A stretch of 64,000 nucleotides of DNA from positions 20,292-84,291 of the forward strand of contig CAYPQF010000032.1 of NCBI GenBank assembly GCA_964412815.1. The letters are read 5' to 3'. The position numbers and the translations under genes are program-made. Below the pieces are notes generated by a model. The model was not told where the DNA came from. It ran no database searches and was given only the letters and a program-made list of their open reading frames with translations. Source of the DNA: JAOAFZ01 sp964412815 (lineage in GTDB: Bacteria > Patescibacteriota > Microgenomatia > UBA1406 > GWC2-37-13). The number at the start of each line of letters is the position of its first letter. Within the stretch, counting starts at the first letter, position 1. Shown here piece by piece: positions 15,727 to 24,227 of the stretch.

Positions 15727-16707
15727 ATGAGCGAAGAAATGAATATCGTACCACAGCAGGACGTTGACAGCTTTTTGATGTCTTCGTTAGTGCAGGAAGC
15801 AAATCCGTTTGATGGCCGTTTAACACGGCTGTTCTTGGCTCAGGCCAATAATCGTTGGAAAGAACAGCGGGTTCGTAACGGCTACGTGCTTGACTTTGGC
15901 GACGGCGTTACGCCGCTAATCAACCGCGAAGAACTCCGCGTCAGTTTGCTAGACCGGGACTTTCTCAAAGGCCGTGTCATGTGGGCATTTGGGCCGGACG
16001 GCAAGCGTCTTACAGGAGACGCCGCGAAAGCGCCAGCTTGTGCCAGCAGCAACGGCCTAGCGCCGCGTCAGGGAGCGTTTTTCAATTACGTCGGTCAGGA
16101 GTTTGTTGACTGGCGTACCCGCGAAAAAGTGGTTATTCAGCCAGATTGTACGCGCTGCCCACTCGGACAGTGGGTGCAGATTTTAGACGATGCTGGTCAG
16201 CCGATTCCGGTCATGAACAACCGCACCCGCACCGTCCAGAACAAACAAGGCCCGCCGCCTTGTCAGGAAACGCCGTCTGTCGTCTTGTGGCTGCACGATT
16301 TCAACTTTCCGGTCGTGTTTCAGGCCAGTTCAATCTTTGTTCGTAAGTACCTGTATGGCACAACTGAACGTAGCGCCGATGGCGTAAACCCCGGTCTGTT
16401 GCAGTTCTACACGCCGAATAAAGTCGGGGAGATCCCCGTGCTCAATCCGGTCGGCAAGCCCGCTGGTATGTATCCGGTGCGCATGAAAATCAAGACTGTA
16501 CGCATTGATGCGTATAATACGTTTGTAGACGTTCCTGTTTTCAGTGTCGATGCTGATCCGCTCACAGACGAAGAAAAGCTGGCGCTGTCAAAGGCAAAGA
16601 TGGCTTATGAAACGCTCAAGATTCGTGAGCGGCTGATGGGCGATTTTGTGCCAGAAGATGACTTCGCTGAAGCAGATACAGGAAGCCCGCCCGCAGCACC
16701 GTTTTAA
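15727..16707 (+). CDS. zinc-binding phage replication accessory protein (possible ssDNA-binding)
   Basis: 326 residues. I start at ATG 15727 after AAAAGGAACTCGTA. A four-Cys site (Cys105, Cys141, Cys144 and Cys179, as CASSNG, CTRCP and PPCQ) is followed by FPVVFQASSIFVRKYL. This order (C-x-S-D/N-G, C-x-x-CP, C, then a P-x-x-x-x-x-S-S segment) is what I know from conserved phage proteins next to primase and polymerase genes, often guessed to be ssDNA-binding or recombination accessory proteins. The acidic, disordered C terminus (EDDFAEADTGSPPAAPF) fits an SSB-like tail. Its neighbour downstream is the primase-helicase. Function is inferred from context. Confidence 0.6.
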   Translation: MSEEMNIVPQQDVDSFLMSSLVQEANPFDGRLTRLFLAQANNRWKEQRVRNGYVLDFGDGVTPLINREELRVSLLDRDFLKGRVMWAFGPDGKRLTGDAAKAPACASSNGLAPRQGAFFNYVGQEFVDWRTREKVVIQPDCTRCPLGQWVQILDDAGQPIPVMNNRTRTVQNKQGPPPCQETPSVVLWLHDFNFPVVFQASSIFVRKYLYGTTERSADGVNPGLLQFYTPNKVGEIPVLNPVGKPAGMYPVRMKIKTVRIDAYNTFVDVPVFSVDADPLTDEEKLALSKAKMAYETLKIRERLMGDFVPEDDFAEADTGSPPAAPF

Positions 16708-16720
16708 GGAATAGTTAGTC

Positions 16721-19700
16721 ATGATCGTAGCGTCTTGGGATGACCTAATTACCGGGTTTCCGAGTGGGTCAGTCATCCACAAGACAAACGGAGAACTCGC
16801 TTCGCCCTGTCCTTTCTGCAAAGAAGGCGGGGCGAAGTTCAGCGGAGAAGATCGTTTAGTCTGGTTCTATCCGCCTTCCGTTTTGTTCTGCCGAGCATGT
16901 GGCACACATAGTTATGAAGAATTAGCCGCATCGCTTTTTGGCAGCGATGCGGTTGTGATGCCTTCATTGATCGGCGTGAGTGATGACGCCCCTGTTAAGA
17001 GAGAATTATATTTATGTAACAACGAATATGTCCGAAGTTTACACGAAGCGGTTGATCGAGAATTCTGGCAGTCTTTTGGATGGACAGATGAAACGATCAA
17101 CCGTTTTCAATTGGGCTATGGGAAGTTGTATGCTTATGCCAATCGTGCAATTCGACACATTATCCCTTTCAAGCCTTGGACAGTTGAAGGCGAAGTCGCT
17201 AACGGGTGGGCGCTCGAAGGGCGCTTGCCCTATAACAGTACCGCCCAAGAAGAACGCAACATTAAGACAGCGGGTCTTGGGCGTGAATATTTTTGGGCGA
17301 TCTTTGAAGATAAAAATGACGAAACGCTGATCATCACTGAAGGTCTTAAAGATGCGATCAGCGCATATCAAATTGGCTTTCGTTCTATTGTCGCCATTCT
17401 TGGTTCGGCAACCGATAGAGAATCGCTGTCGCAATGGATCGATTTACAGAAGTTTAAACGCATCATTGTCGCAAGCGATAACGACGCTGCCGGAGAGCGT
17501 TATGCATCTTCGTTTAGAAGCTATCTTAAAACGCCCGTCTATTCGATCCGCTGGCCTGCCGATCATCGCCCCGGCTATGATTTAACCGATCTCTTATTTC
17601 AAAGAGGACTCGATTCTTATGGGTTTGTTATCGACCATCTTGCGCTGGTCGATTTGGTGGTCGAAAAAGGTCTGGTTAAAGATGTCCGTGTCTATTATCC
17701 CGACTATCGACCAGAGACGTTTGAGCCGACTGACCTAACTACGATCCGCAGCGAACTCAACTGCACGATTGATGATTTTCTAACGAACTATAAACATTAC
17801 CGACGTTATTCAAAACGCGGTGTTGTCAAGGTGTTAGCCGCGCCGCCGGGAGCAGGTAAATCATATGCGTTGGTTCGCGCCGCTGAGAAGCAGGCCAGAG
17901 AAAAAATCGAAGAACGCAACCGACTGCGTATCCAGCTTGAGGCCGAAAAAGAAGCCGCGCTTGAGCAAGAAGGTTTGACAGACGAAGATCGACAAGCGAT
18001 TATTGAAGTGTTTGAAAAGCGGATCGAAAACTTACGTCTAACAAGCGTATTGTATGCTGGCCCATTTATCTCCGGTTGGGCCGACATTGCAGAACATTGG
18101 ACTAATCCAGAACTCTGGTACAATTATGAGGCAAGGAACGAACTCAACTGCCGCAACTTAACCACAGTCAGCGCTTTAGCAGCTAAAGGCTACACGCCAA
18201 TGGCATTTTGCCAAGCGGCCTGTCCGTTGAAGGCGTGGTGTCAACAGCACGGCTATTTGTCGCAGGACGACGAACGGCGGCGACATCCAATCACCTACGT
18301 TCGTCATCAAAACCTAGTTCAAGATTCGTTACTCGGAGAGTATGATGCGGTTATTATTGATGAAAATCCGCTGGCTTCTTTGGAAGCTCCGGTCAGCATT
18401 ACGGCGCACGATCTACATCCGACGTTTCAACTATGGGATCAGTATATTGAGCCTGAGACTACACAGAGGGTTGTGGATTTTATGGCAGCAGCCCGACGAG
18501 TCTTTGGGCAGAACGCCGGATCAAAAACTACCCGCTCTGGTCGTAGTTTCATGGAACAGCTTGACCAAGAGTTGGGGTGCGAATTAGAAAAGTTTTTAAC
18601 AGAGATCGATCCAGACGTTCTCGAAGAATATCATCCGCCGACAGTCATTCAGACGGATGTGGATTACAAGGCGCTGCCGACACGGTCGCTGCCCTTGCTT
18701 CATGCTGCCTTGCTGCGGGAACTTCCAAAGTATCGATCCGACCAACGAAATTATAACTCCGCATTGCATTTGGTCGGCGGTAGACTTGAGATTTATCCGA
18801 TGCAAGCGCCTAAACTGCCTGCTAATAAACCGTTAATTATTGCAGATGGCACGGCGATGCCGGAACTTTACAGCTTGTTTTTTAACCGCGACTTGAGCGT
18901 TTATGCGCCGAAGATCATCAACCCTAAATCGGAAACGATTGTCTACTTCGGCTCAGATTTCACTCGAACACATATCAGCAACGAAGTCGGCGTAGCGATC
19001 ACCGATTTCAATAACTGGTTGAAAGACCATAATCATTCGGTTGAAGATTTGTTTGGGCAAGATTTTGATCTGGATAAACTGCCTGTCGATGAATCGATGT
19101 ATGATTCAGCGATCCTTAAACGCATCTTAACGCTGCTTAAGCAGACCGCTGAGAAACATCAAAGCGTCTTATTTGTTACTTATAAACATCTAAGAACTTT
19201 GATTGAATACCGGATGAAAGAACTCTATCCGAAGCTTCATGCTAAAATCCAGTATGGGCATTACTGGTCGCTAAGAGGAACAAACCGCTATAAAGATGTT
19301 GAAGCGGTGCTTCTGGTCGGTTGTCCGAGAGTTGGTTACGACAGCTTGTACCGCCGGATCAGCGCGTGGGCGAGTTTGGATTCATCCAGACCATACATTT
19401 TCCCGCACGTTGTTAAGGCGATTAAACCGTACTCCGGTCGCTATGAAGGTCATTCTTATTACACCTACAGCGACCCATTTGCCGATAGTATTGTTGAGAT
19501 GGTTGAAGCAGGAGAAGTCAGGCAGGTTTTAGAGCGTATTAGAGTACATACATCAGCTACCCCAAAGACTGCGTATTTAGCTCTCTCAAGGCCGTCAGCA
19601 ATCGCCGTGACGCAACTACTTGGCGTTGGAACAACGGTGAACAAGGCCGAAAATATTCGTCATCAAGATCTCTTAAATTTCATGACTTCGTACTATAAAA

Positions 19701-19807
19701 CAAATTCAAGATGGCCTAAATATACCCTTCTGACAGAGATGTTCAACGTATCCAGTAAAACAATAGCGGCAATGCGAAAAGGCGCAGAGGACTTAGTTCG
19801 TGAATGA
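16721..19807 (+). CDS. TOPRIM primase-helicase, 1028 aa
   Basis: Residues 30-60 hold a CPFC..CRAC zinc site like the DnaG CHC2 finger. A TOPRIM domain follows, with EGLKDA (207-212) and DNDAAG (253-258). A P-loop APPGAGKS (374-381, Lys380) and IIDENP (545-550) give Walker A and B of a superfamily 1/2-like helicase rather than a DnaB-type one. Near residue 800 are VLFVTYKHLR and a run to RGTNRYKDV, like the C-terminal helicase lobe. The last 60 residues look like a helix-turn-helix (TLLTEMFNVSSKTIAAMRKG). It should unwind DNA and prime lagging-strand synthesis. It overlaps the next gene by 8 bases. The family is clear; the helicase subtype is not. Confidence 0.82.
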   Translation: MIVASWDDLITGFPSGSVIHKTNGELASPCPFCKEGGAKFSGEDRLVWFYPPSVLFCRACGTHSYEELAASLFGSDAVVMPSLIGVSDDAPVKRELYLCNNEYVRSLHEAVDREFWQSFGWTDETINRFQLGYGKLYAYANRAIRHIIPFKPWTVEGEVANGWALEGRLPYNSTAQEERNIKTAGLGREYFWAIFEDKNDETLIITEGLKDAISAYQIGFRSIVAILGSATDRESLSQWIDLQKFKRIIVASDNDAAGERYASSFRSYLKTPVYSIRWPADHRPGYDLTDLLFQRGLDSYGFVIDHLALVDLVVEKGLVKDVRVYYPDYRPETFEPTDLTTIRSELNCTIDDFLTNYKHYRRYSKRGVVKVLAAPPGAGKSYALVRAAEKQAREKIEERNRLRIQLEAEKEAALEQEGLTDEDRQAIIEVFEKRIENLRLTSVLYAGPFISGWADIAEHWTNPELWYNYEARNELNCRNLTTVSALAAKGYTPMAFCQAACPLKAWCQQHGYLSQDDERRRHPITYVRHQNLVQDSLLGEYDAVIIDENPLASLEAPVSITAHDLHPTFQLWDQYIEPETTQRVVDFMAAARRVFGQNAGSKTTRSGRSFMEQLDQELGCELEKFLTEIDPDVLEEYHPPTVIQTDVDYKALPTRSLPLLHAALLRELPKYRSDQRNYNSALHLVGGRLEIYPMQAPKLPANKPLIIADGTAMPELYSLFFNRDLSVYAPKIINPKSETIVYFGSDFTRTHISNEVGVAITDFNNWLKDHNHSVEDLFGQDFDLDKLPVDESMYDSAILKRILTLLKQTAEKHQSVLFVTYKHLRTLIEYRMKELYPKLHAKIQYGHYWSLRGTNRYKDVEAVLLVGCPRVGYDSLYRRISAWASLDSSRPYIFPHVVKAIKPYSGRYEGHSYYTYSDPFADSIVEMVEAGEVRQVLERIRVHTSATPKTAYLALSRPSAIAVTQLLGVGTTVNKAENIRHQDLLNFMTSYYKTNSRWPKYTLLTEMFNVSSKTIAAMRKGAEDLVRE

Positions 19808-20213
19808 TTATACTGACTTTAAAATCGTACATGAGATCTGTCAATTTCATGAAGTTTACCAACGGTGGCCGTTTTATGAAGAAGTGGTCGGCTTTGAGTT
19901 CGCTGATCGTTGTCTATGCGATCAGCGACGGCCGATGTTAGATCTTAGTGGACGGCTTACTAACTTAATGCAAATCGGAAAGATTCATCTGGTTGGCCGT
20001 ATTTTCTGCGTGCCAGAACGCCCTTACAAAAACCGATCAGTATCCCGCCTTGCTTGGCAGTCAGCAGCTTTAAGAAAAAGGCTTGCAATTGCCGAGGCGA
20101 TTGTGTATAATAATCCCAATCGTGAAGATCAAGCGTCGATAGAACGCATGAAGTATCAGCTTAGTCGGATCGAACAGGAAATCATACAAGAGGTCGAGGC
20201 GCAATTCTCATGA
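19800..20213 (+). CDS. hypothetical protein, possible winged-helix, 137 aa
   Basis: GTG at 19800 follows GAGGACTTAGTTC and overlaps the primase-helicase. The first 75 residues (helix, helix, then RLTNLMQIGKIHLVGRIFCV) could be a winged-helix DNA-binding fold. The C-terminal 45 residues are a charged helix (RMKYQLSRIEQEIIQEVEAQ), likely a coiled coil. Its coupling to the primase suggests a replication partner. No named family. Confidence 0.65.
   Translation: MNDYTDFKIVHEICQFHEVYQRWPFYEEVVGFEFADRCLCDQRRPMLDLSGRLTNLMQIGKIHLVGRIFCVPERPYKNRSVSRLAWQSAALRKRLAIAEAIVYNNPNREDQASIERMKYQLSRIEQEIIQEVEAQFS
20083..20111 (+). promoter_or_regulatory. probable sigma-70 promoter
   Basis: TTGCAA (20083-20088), 17 bases, TATAAT (20106-20111). 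The -10 is perfect. It lies inside the gene at 19800 and about 100 bases before paralog C at 20210. Confidence 0.6.
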
Positions 20214-21592
20214 CTGTGAAACTTGGCAACAAACAGATCGAATGGCGGGAAAAGCAGACGTATACTTTGCCCGATGGCGGCATCATCGATGATGACAGCA
20301 AAAAAGATATTTGTGACCTAATTATAGGCTATTATAATTATCCGCCGCTGCCCGAAGATTGGTCGTGGGAATGGTTCATTCATAAAGGCGTCTATGCGGG
20401 CAATTTCGGGACGCGAGTTGGCAAGTACTACTACCGCGTCCACAAACGAAATTTAGAAGATAACCATAAAACATGGATCAACAACCGCGCTAAACGCGGC
20501 ACGATGCTGGACGAACTGACGTTCGATCTAACAAATGAATTCGACTGGCGTGATGGCGAATTTGGTGACGAAGGGTCGTGTTTTTGGGGCGGTCGTTCCG
20601 GTGCTAAAGAGATGATCATCGGCGCGGGCGGCTTCGCTTTCCGTGTTTTCAAGAACGGGACAGGGCATGGACGCTGCTGGATTATCCCGCGCACTAAACG
20701 ACAGCTAACCAACAATGTTAAAGATGACGATAAAGAGGTCGCTGGATGGGTTTTGTTCAATGCCTACGGCGATTATCTAATTGAACAATATGCTCGGTTA
20801 CTGGCAGGTTGGGCAGGGCTTAAATTCAAGCTGCTGGCGCGGTTAACAAATCGCCACAGCGATTCGGGAACGCTTTATATTAATCGCGGCATGGGTATGC
20901 TTATTGCGCCGGAAGATGTGTTAAAAGACGCTCTTTCGGATCTAGAACTCGACATCGACGCTATTGAAAGCGATGAAAGCTCCTTCACTTGTTATGGCTG
21001 TGATGAGCATTTTGAAGGAGAGCCATGTAATTATCACGAAGGCGATCCTTACTGCGAGTATTGTTGGGACGAACTGTTCTATTATTGCGAAGATTGCAGC
21101 ACACACTACCGGGCACACGACGTAACTTACGTAGAAAGCATCCATGATTATGTTTGTTCTGACTGTTTATCGAGCAAATATTACCATTGTAACAACTGTC
21201 ATGAATACTTTACTGAAGGCGATGTCGTAATAGACAAAGACGGCGAAGCATGGTGCAATAGCTGCGCTGAAGCCAATCTAACCGTCTGTGACGAATGTTC
21301 TGAGTATGTTGAAGACATCTTCGATGTTGACGGACGGCCGCTGTGTGAAGACTGTGCAAATAAGCTGGCGGCTGATTGTGATAACTGCGATGATACGCAC
21401 TTAGTTAAAAATCTCAAAGATACGCCGGACGGCGAGAAGCTGTGCAAAGACTGTTACTATGAATGGGCGGAAGCACATATTGAAGATGCTTGCCCGAAAT
21501 GTCATAAAGCGCTTCCGTTGGAAAATCGTTATGATGACGGCCTTTGCGCCGATTGTGCTGGTCTTAAACAACATATAGGAGAACTGTTGTGA
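20210..21592 (+). CDS. GSCWW-family protein with a large zinc-ribbon array (paralog C)
   Basis: 460 residues, ATG at 20210 after GAGGCG. Residues about 100-250 carry the shared block: FDL..EFDWRDGEFG, GSCFW (Cys124), GGFAFRVFKN, GRCW, VLFNAYG and INRG. From residue 260 to the end are about 13 CxxC pairs (CYGC, CEYC, CEDC, CSDC, CNNC, CNSC, CDEC, CEDC, CDNC, CKDC, CPKC, CADC among them), which would make about six LIM- or treble-clef-like zinc units. This part is highly acidic. Not a named family that I know. It has a promoter about 100 bases upstream and overlaps the next gene by 4 bases. Confidence 0.75.
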   Translation: MTVKLGNKQIEWREKQTYTLPDGGIIDDDSKKDICDLIIGYYNYPPLPEDWSWEWFIHKGVYAGNFGTRVGKYYYRVHKRNLEDNHKTWINNRAKRGTMLDELTFDLTNEFDWRDGEFGDEGSCFWGGRSGAKEMIIGAGGFAFRVFKNGTGHGRCWIIPRTKRQLTNNVKDDDKEVAGWVLFNAYGDYLIEQYARLLAGWAGLKFKLLARLTNRHSDSGTLYINRGMGMLIAPEDVLKDALSDLELDIDAIESDESSFTCYGCDEHFEGEPCNYHEGDPYCEYCWDELFYYCEDCSTHYRAHDVTYVESIHDYVCSDCLSSKYYHCNNCHEYFTEGDVVIDKDGEAWCNSCAEANLTVCDECSEYVEDIFDVDGRPLCEDCANKLAADCDNCDDTHLVKNLKDTPDGEKLCKDCYYEWAEAHIEDACPKCHKALPLENRYDDGLCADCAGLKQHIGELL

Positions 21593-21849
21593 GAGCGCCA
21601 AAACCAGACGACATTTACAGCGCGTTATATAACCTAGGTAGGCTTCATCTAGCCTACCCCGCGTTTACACACTTTAAAGCGGAAGATGTTTCGGATGATC
21701 CACAGGTATGTACTGCACTCGTTTATAGCCGATGGGCGCACGTACTTGTGGATCAAGAGAACATTTGTTGGCTGTCAATTACCAGCGGCGGTTGTCAGGT
21801 ACTTCGTAACTTTTATGGTATTGAAATTGTAGCACATGGAGCGACGTAA
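21589..21849 (+). CDS. hypothetical protein, 86 aa
   Basis: GTG at 21589 follows TAGGAGAAC and overlaps the previous stop by 4 bases. Soluble alpha/beta protein. Codons 17-24 contain an 8-bp inverted repeat (21637-21644/21651-21658). No family recognised. It shares 1 base with the methyltransferase gene. Confidence 0.68.
   Translation: MRAPKPDDIYSALYNLGRLHLAYPAFTHFKAEDVSDDPQVCTALVYSRWAHVLVDQENICWLSITSGGCQVLRNFYGIEIVAHGAT
21637..21658. repeat. 8-bp inverted repeat, 6-base loop
   Basis: GGTAGGCT (21637-21644) pairs with AGCCTACC (21651-21658). It lies about 50 bases into the gene at 21589. It resembles the GC-rich hairpins at 8512 and 11546 in being inside a coding frame. Confidence 0.55.
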
Positions 21850-22541
21850 TGAGTCTTCGCTATCCGTTTCACAATCATGAAGAAGGCAAGCGCCGCGCAC
21901 ACGACTTTTACCGGACACGCGCAAAGTTTGTTGAAGCGTCGTTATTAAAACTTCGTTTATTGTTCCCTTCGTATGCGTTTAATCGGATCTTAGACCCCGG
22001 TGCTGGCGAAGGCGTTTGGGGTCTGGTCGGTAAATCGATGTGGCCGACTTCTAAGTGGTTTGGTGTAGAGCCGCAAGAATTAATCACACCGAGCAGCTAC
22101 GACGGCTGGATCGATGCAGATTTTTTAACCGCTACAAGACAGTGGGGCGGAAACTTCGATGCTGTGATCGGTAATCCACCCTACTCGCTGGCACAAGAGT
22201 TCGTTCTAAAGTCGCTTGATATGACTAGCGACAAAGGCATTGTTGCTTTTGTGCTGCGTTTGTCATTTCTTGAGACATTGGAACGCGGCCTTATGCTGTG
22301 GCGCGGCGCTACACCGCTGATGTATGTTTGCCCATCATTAAACCGTGTTCCGTTTGAATCGGACAGTCAAACCGACGCATATGCATTGTTCATCTGGAAA
22401 AAGGATTACGACGGCAAGCCGCTGATTGATTGGATGACGTGGGACGATGAGAAAAAGCATAATCCCGTTTATGATATACTATTTGATTGGATTAAGCAAC
22501 TGTGGCCGGGAGAGGGAACAAGAGTTACAAAACACTTTTAG
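21849..22541 (+). CDS. DNA adenine N6-methyltransferase
   Basis: 230 residues. Motif I for S-adenosylmethionine binding is LDPGAGEG (48-55). The catalytic motif IV is GNPPYS near residue 108, the NPPY form typical of N6-adenine or N4-cytosine methyltransferases. The length fits an orphan phage enzyme. No restriction nuclease is adjacent, so it probably protects phage DNA from host restriction or marks it for regulation. The recognition site cannot be read from the sequence. It starts on the last base of the previous gene's stop. Confidence 0.82.
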   Translation: MSLRYPFHNHEEGKRRAHDFYRTRAKFVEASLLKLRLLFPSYAFNRILDPGAGEGVWGLVGKSMWPTSKWFGVEPQELITPSSYDGWIDADFLTATRQWGGNFDAVIGNPPYSLAQEFVLKSLDMTSDKGIVAFVLRLSFLETLERGLMLWRGATPLMYVCPSLNRVPFESDSQTDAYALFIWKKDYDGKPLIDWMTWDDEKKHNPVYDILFDWIKQLWPGEGTRVTKHF

Positions 22542-22564
22542 CCAAGATTTTGTTTCTTTGGCTA

Positions 22565-22690
22565 ATGGATATGATCGTTTTCGACGCACCTAAAACACAT
22601 CTTAGACTAGTCGAAACTTTATTAGATGACATTGGTTATGATCTACCTGAACTTCATCTTAAAATGGAACAGATTAAGGAACTGAAATGA
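22565..22690 (+). CDS. small hypothetical protein, 41 aa, uncertain start
   Basis: The frame ends at 22690 in an ATGA overlap with the next gene, which supports translation. Possible starts are ATG 22565, used here, or GTG 22502, which overlaps the methyltransferase by 40 bases. Neither has a good ribosome site. An extended -10-like TGATATACT lies at 22472-22480. The product is acidic and helical. Function unknown. Confidence 0.42.
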   Translation: MDMIVFDAPKTHLRLVETLLDDIGYDLPELHLKMEQIKELK

Positions 22691-23106
22691 TCGAATACGC
22701 ATCTAAAGAGACGTTTGACTATACGCCGCGAAACGGCTTTGATCGTGTCCATAAGCACGGCCTTTTGATGCCCCCTGATATTGTTAGCTACGATAGAAAC
22801 ACTATCGTCCACTGGCCGTCAGTCTGGGCAGAATTTTTTGGTCGGCTCGACGCAGATATTCAATACCCACGCGCAATTTACATCTATCAAGTTCCGATGG
22901 GAATGTCGGCAAGAGACAGCGAATACTCCAATGTTCGCTTTTACAATCAGTATGGAGACAGTTTGTTTGTCCATACCTATCAACATCATTATGTTTTTGA
23001 ATCACCGGAAATTAGCGGCTTAAAAGGTTTGCTAGGCTACTTGGATTTTCATCTCGCAGCCGCTACTAGCACCGCCGATCTGTACTTCAAACGAGGATTT
23101 GAATAA
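22687..23106 (+). CDS. hypothetical protein, 139 aa
   Basis: ATG at 22687 overlaps the previous stop. The protein is rich in aromatic residues and strands (RAIYIYQVPMGMS..FVHTYQHHYVF). No family recognised. It shares one base with the MazG gene. Confidence 0.7.
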   Translation: MIEYASKETFDYTPRNGFDRVHKHGLLMPPDIVSYDRNTIVHWPSVWAEFFGRLDADIQYPRAIYIYQVPMGMSARDSEYSNVRFYNQYGDSLFVHTYQHHYVFESPEISGLKGLLGYLDFHLAAATSTADLYFKRGFE

Positions 23107-23531
23107 TGGATTTTCAGAAACTTGAAGCGCTGGTCGAACGAACCGCTTCATTTGCAATTCAAGATAATGTTCGTGAGAAGTTTTTACGCCTGCTAGTTGC
23201 TTGCATTATCGATGAAGGGGAAGATGTTAGCGAACTTGCAGCTAAGTATGCGGATATGATCGTTCATTGGGACATCATCTATGCTGTTCTTGGCATGAAC
23301 GGAGAAGCGGGCGAAGCAGCAGAGAAAGTCAAACGTGTTATTCGCGGGCAGAAAACATTCGAAGAAATTCGAGAAGATCTCGCCCTTGAACTTGGCGATG
23401 TGCTGTGGTATATTGTAGCTGGTGCGAAGGTGCTTGGTTATTCGATGGAAGAAATCGCAACCATGCTTGAAACAAAGCTTGAAGATCGTAAAGAACGTGG
23501 CGTTATTAAAGGCGATGGAGACCACCGATGA
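23106..23531 (+). CDS. mazG: MazG-like nucleoside triphosphate pyrophosphohydrolase
   Basis: 141 residues. The MazG/all-alpha NTP-PPase fingerprint is plain: GMNGEAGEAAEKVKR (metal-binding E-x-x-E type helix), ELGDVLWYIVAGAKVLGYS (E-x-x-D) and the closing RGVIKGDGDHR. The fold is dimeric and helical and hydrolyses NTPs or dNTPs to the monophosphate and pyrophosphate. In phages it may clean the dNTP pool or lower ppGpp. It overlaps the next gene by 4 bases. Its neighbours (methyltransferase, ThyX, polymerase) fit nucleotide metabolism. Confidence 0.87.
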   Translation: MDFQKLEALVERTASFAIQDNVREKFLRLLVACIIDEGEDVSELAAKYADMIVHWDIIYAVLGMNGEAGEAAEKVKRVIRGQKTFEEIREDLALELGDVLWYIVAGAKVLGYSMEEIATMLETKLEDRKERGVIKGDGDHR

Positions 23532-23965
23532 AAACCGTCTCGCCTGATCACATCAATGTTAAGTTGGCTGCGTTGTTTGGGTACGAAATTCATCAGAACC
23601 CGCAAATGGATCTACTGACCTATGCGGTCTATAAAAACGGAGATCGGTTGCCGGGGGCAGGACACCCACCTAGTTTTGAACTGGCGGCAGCGCACTTGCC
23701 ACAATATAATCGGTCACTCACATTGACGCTTCGGCATATTCCGGCAGAAGTTGTTATTACGTTTTATATTGACGGCCACTATCATAGCTATGTCGCAAAA
23801 GCAGAATACAAACGATATGGCGCGGAGGTCAATGAGTACGAAGATTACACGGTGATTGGATCAGTATTTTTAAACGACACTGAACCAGAAAACTGGCGGG
23901 CAGAAGCCGCAGCACAGCTTCTCTACCGCTGGATTACAGAAGGACATGCAGCAAAGTTCAAGTAG
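23528..23965 (+). CDS. hypothetical protein, 145 aa
   Basis: ATG at 23528 follows GGAGACC. It is alpha/beta with a small N-terminal helix (VKLAALFGYE) and a C-terminal WRAEAAAQLLYRWI helix. That layout recalls the phage 'ABA sandwich' domain of small accessory proteins, but the likeness is weak. Function unknown. Confidence 0.68.
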   Translation: MKTVSPDHINVKLAALFGYEIHQNPQMDLLTYAVYKNGDRLPGAGHPPSFELAAAHLPQYNRSLTLTLRHIPAEVVITFYIDGHYHSYVAKAEYKRYGAEVNEYEDYTVIGSVFLNDTEPENWRAEAAAQLLYRWITEGHAAKFK

Positions 23966-24034
23966 CAAGGCTAGACAATTTTAAGTAGTTTTTCTAAAAC
24001 AGAGGTTAAAACAACGTACTCCATTCAGTATCGA

Positions 24035-24226
24035 ATGGGCAACATCTGGCACGAATCGTCGTCATTTCCTTTGTCGCCGTCGGACGACGAGTATTGGGTA
24101 TTTGAATATTATGACGGACTGGCAAAACCGATCAACGAGTATTTTCAAGAATGGCGGCTGATGAAAATGGTCGAAACCGTTAAGACATATATTGAAACAA
24201 CGTCAGTGGTAACTCAAGAGGCATGA
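24035..24226 (+). CDS. small hypothetical protein, start codon in doubt
   Basis: 63 residues if read from ATG 24035. That ATG has no ribosome site and lies in a 6-bp hairpin (24021-24026/24033-24038). A good site, AGAGG at 24001-24005, instead points to an in-frame ACG at 24014, which would add TYSIQYR. So the gene either uses a rare ACG start or its ATG was changed to ACG. The frame is open back to a TAG at 23972. No family recognised. The protein is acidic and aromatic-rich. Confidence 0.55.
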   Translation: MGNIWHESSSFPLSPSDDEYWVFEYYDGLAKPINEYFQEWRLMKMVETVKTYIETTSVVTQEA

Positions 24227-24227
24227 G

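Noticed and set aside
22472..22480. Extended -10 TGATATACT near the end of the methyltransferase gene
   Set aside because: No -35 match 16-18 bases upstream; kept only as a remark for the small gene at 22565.
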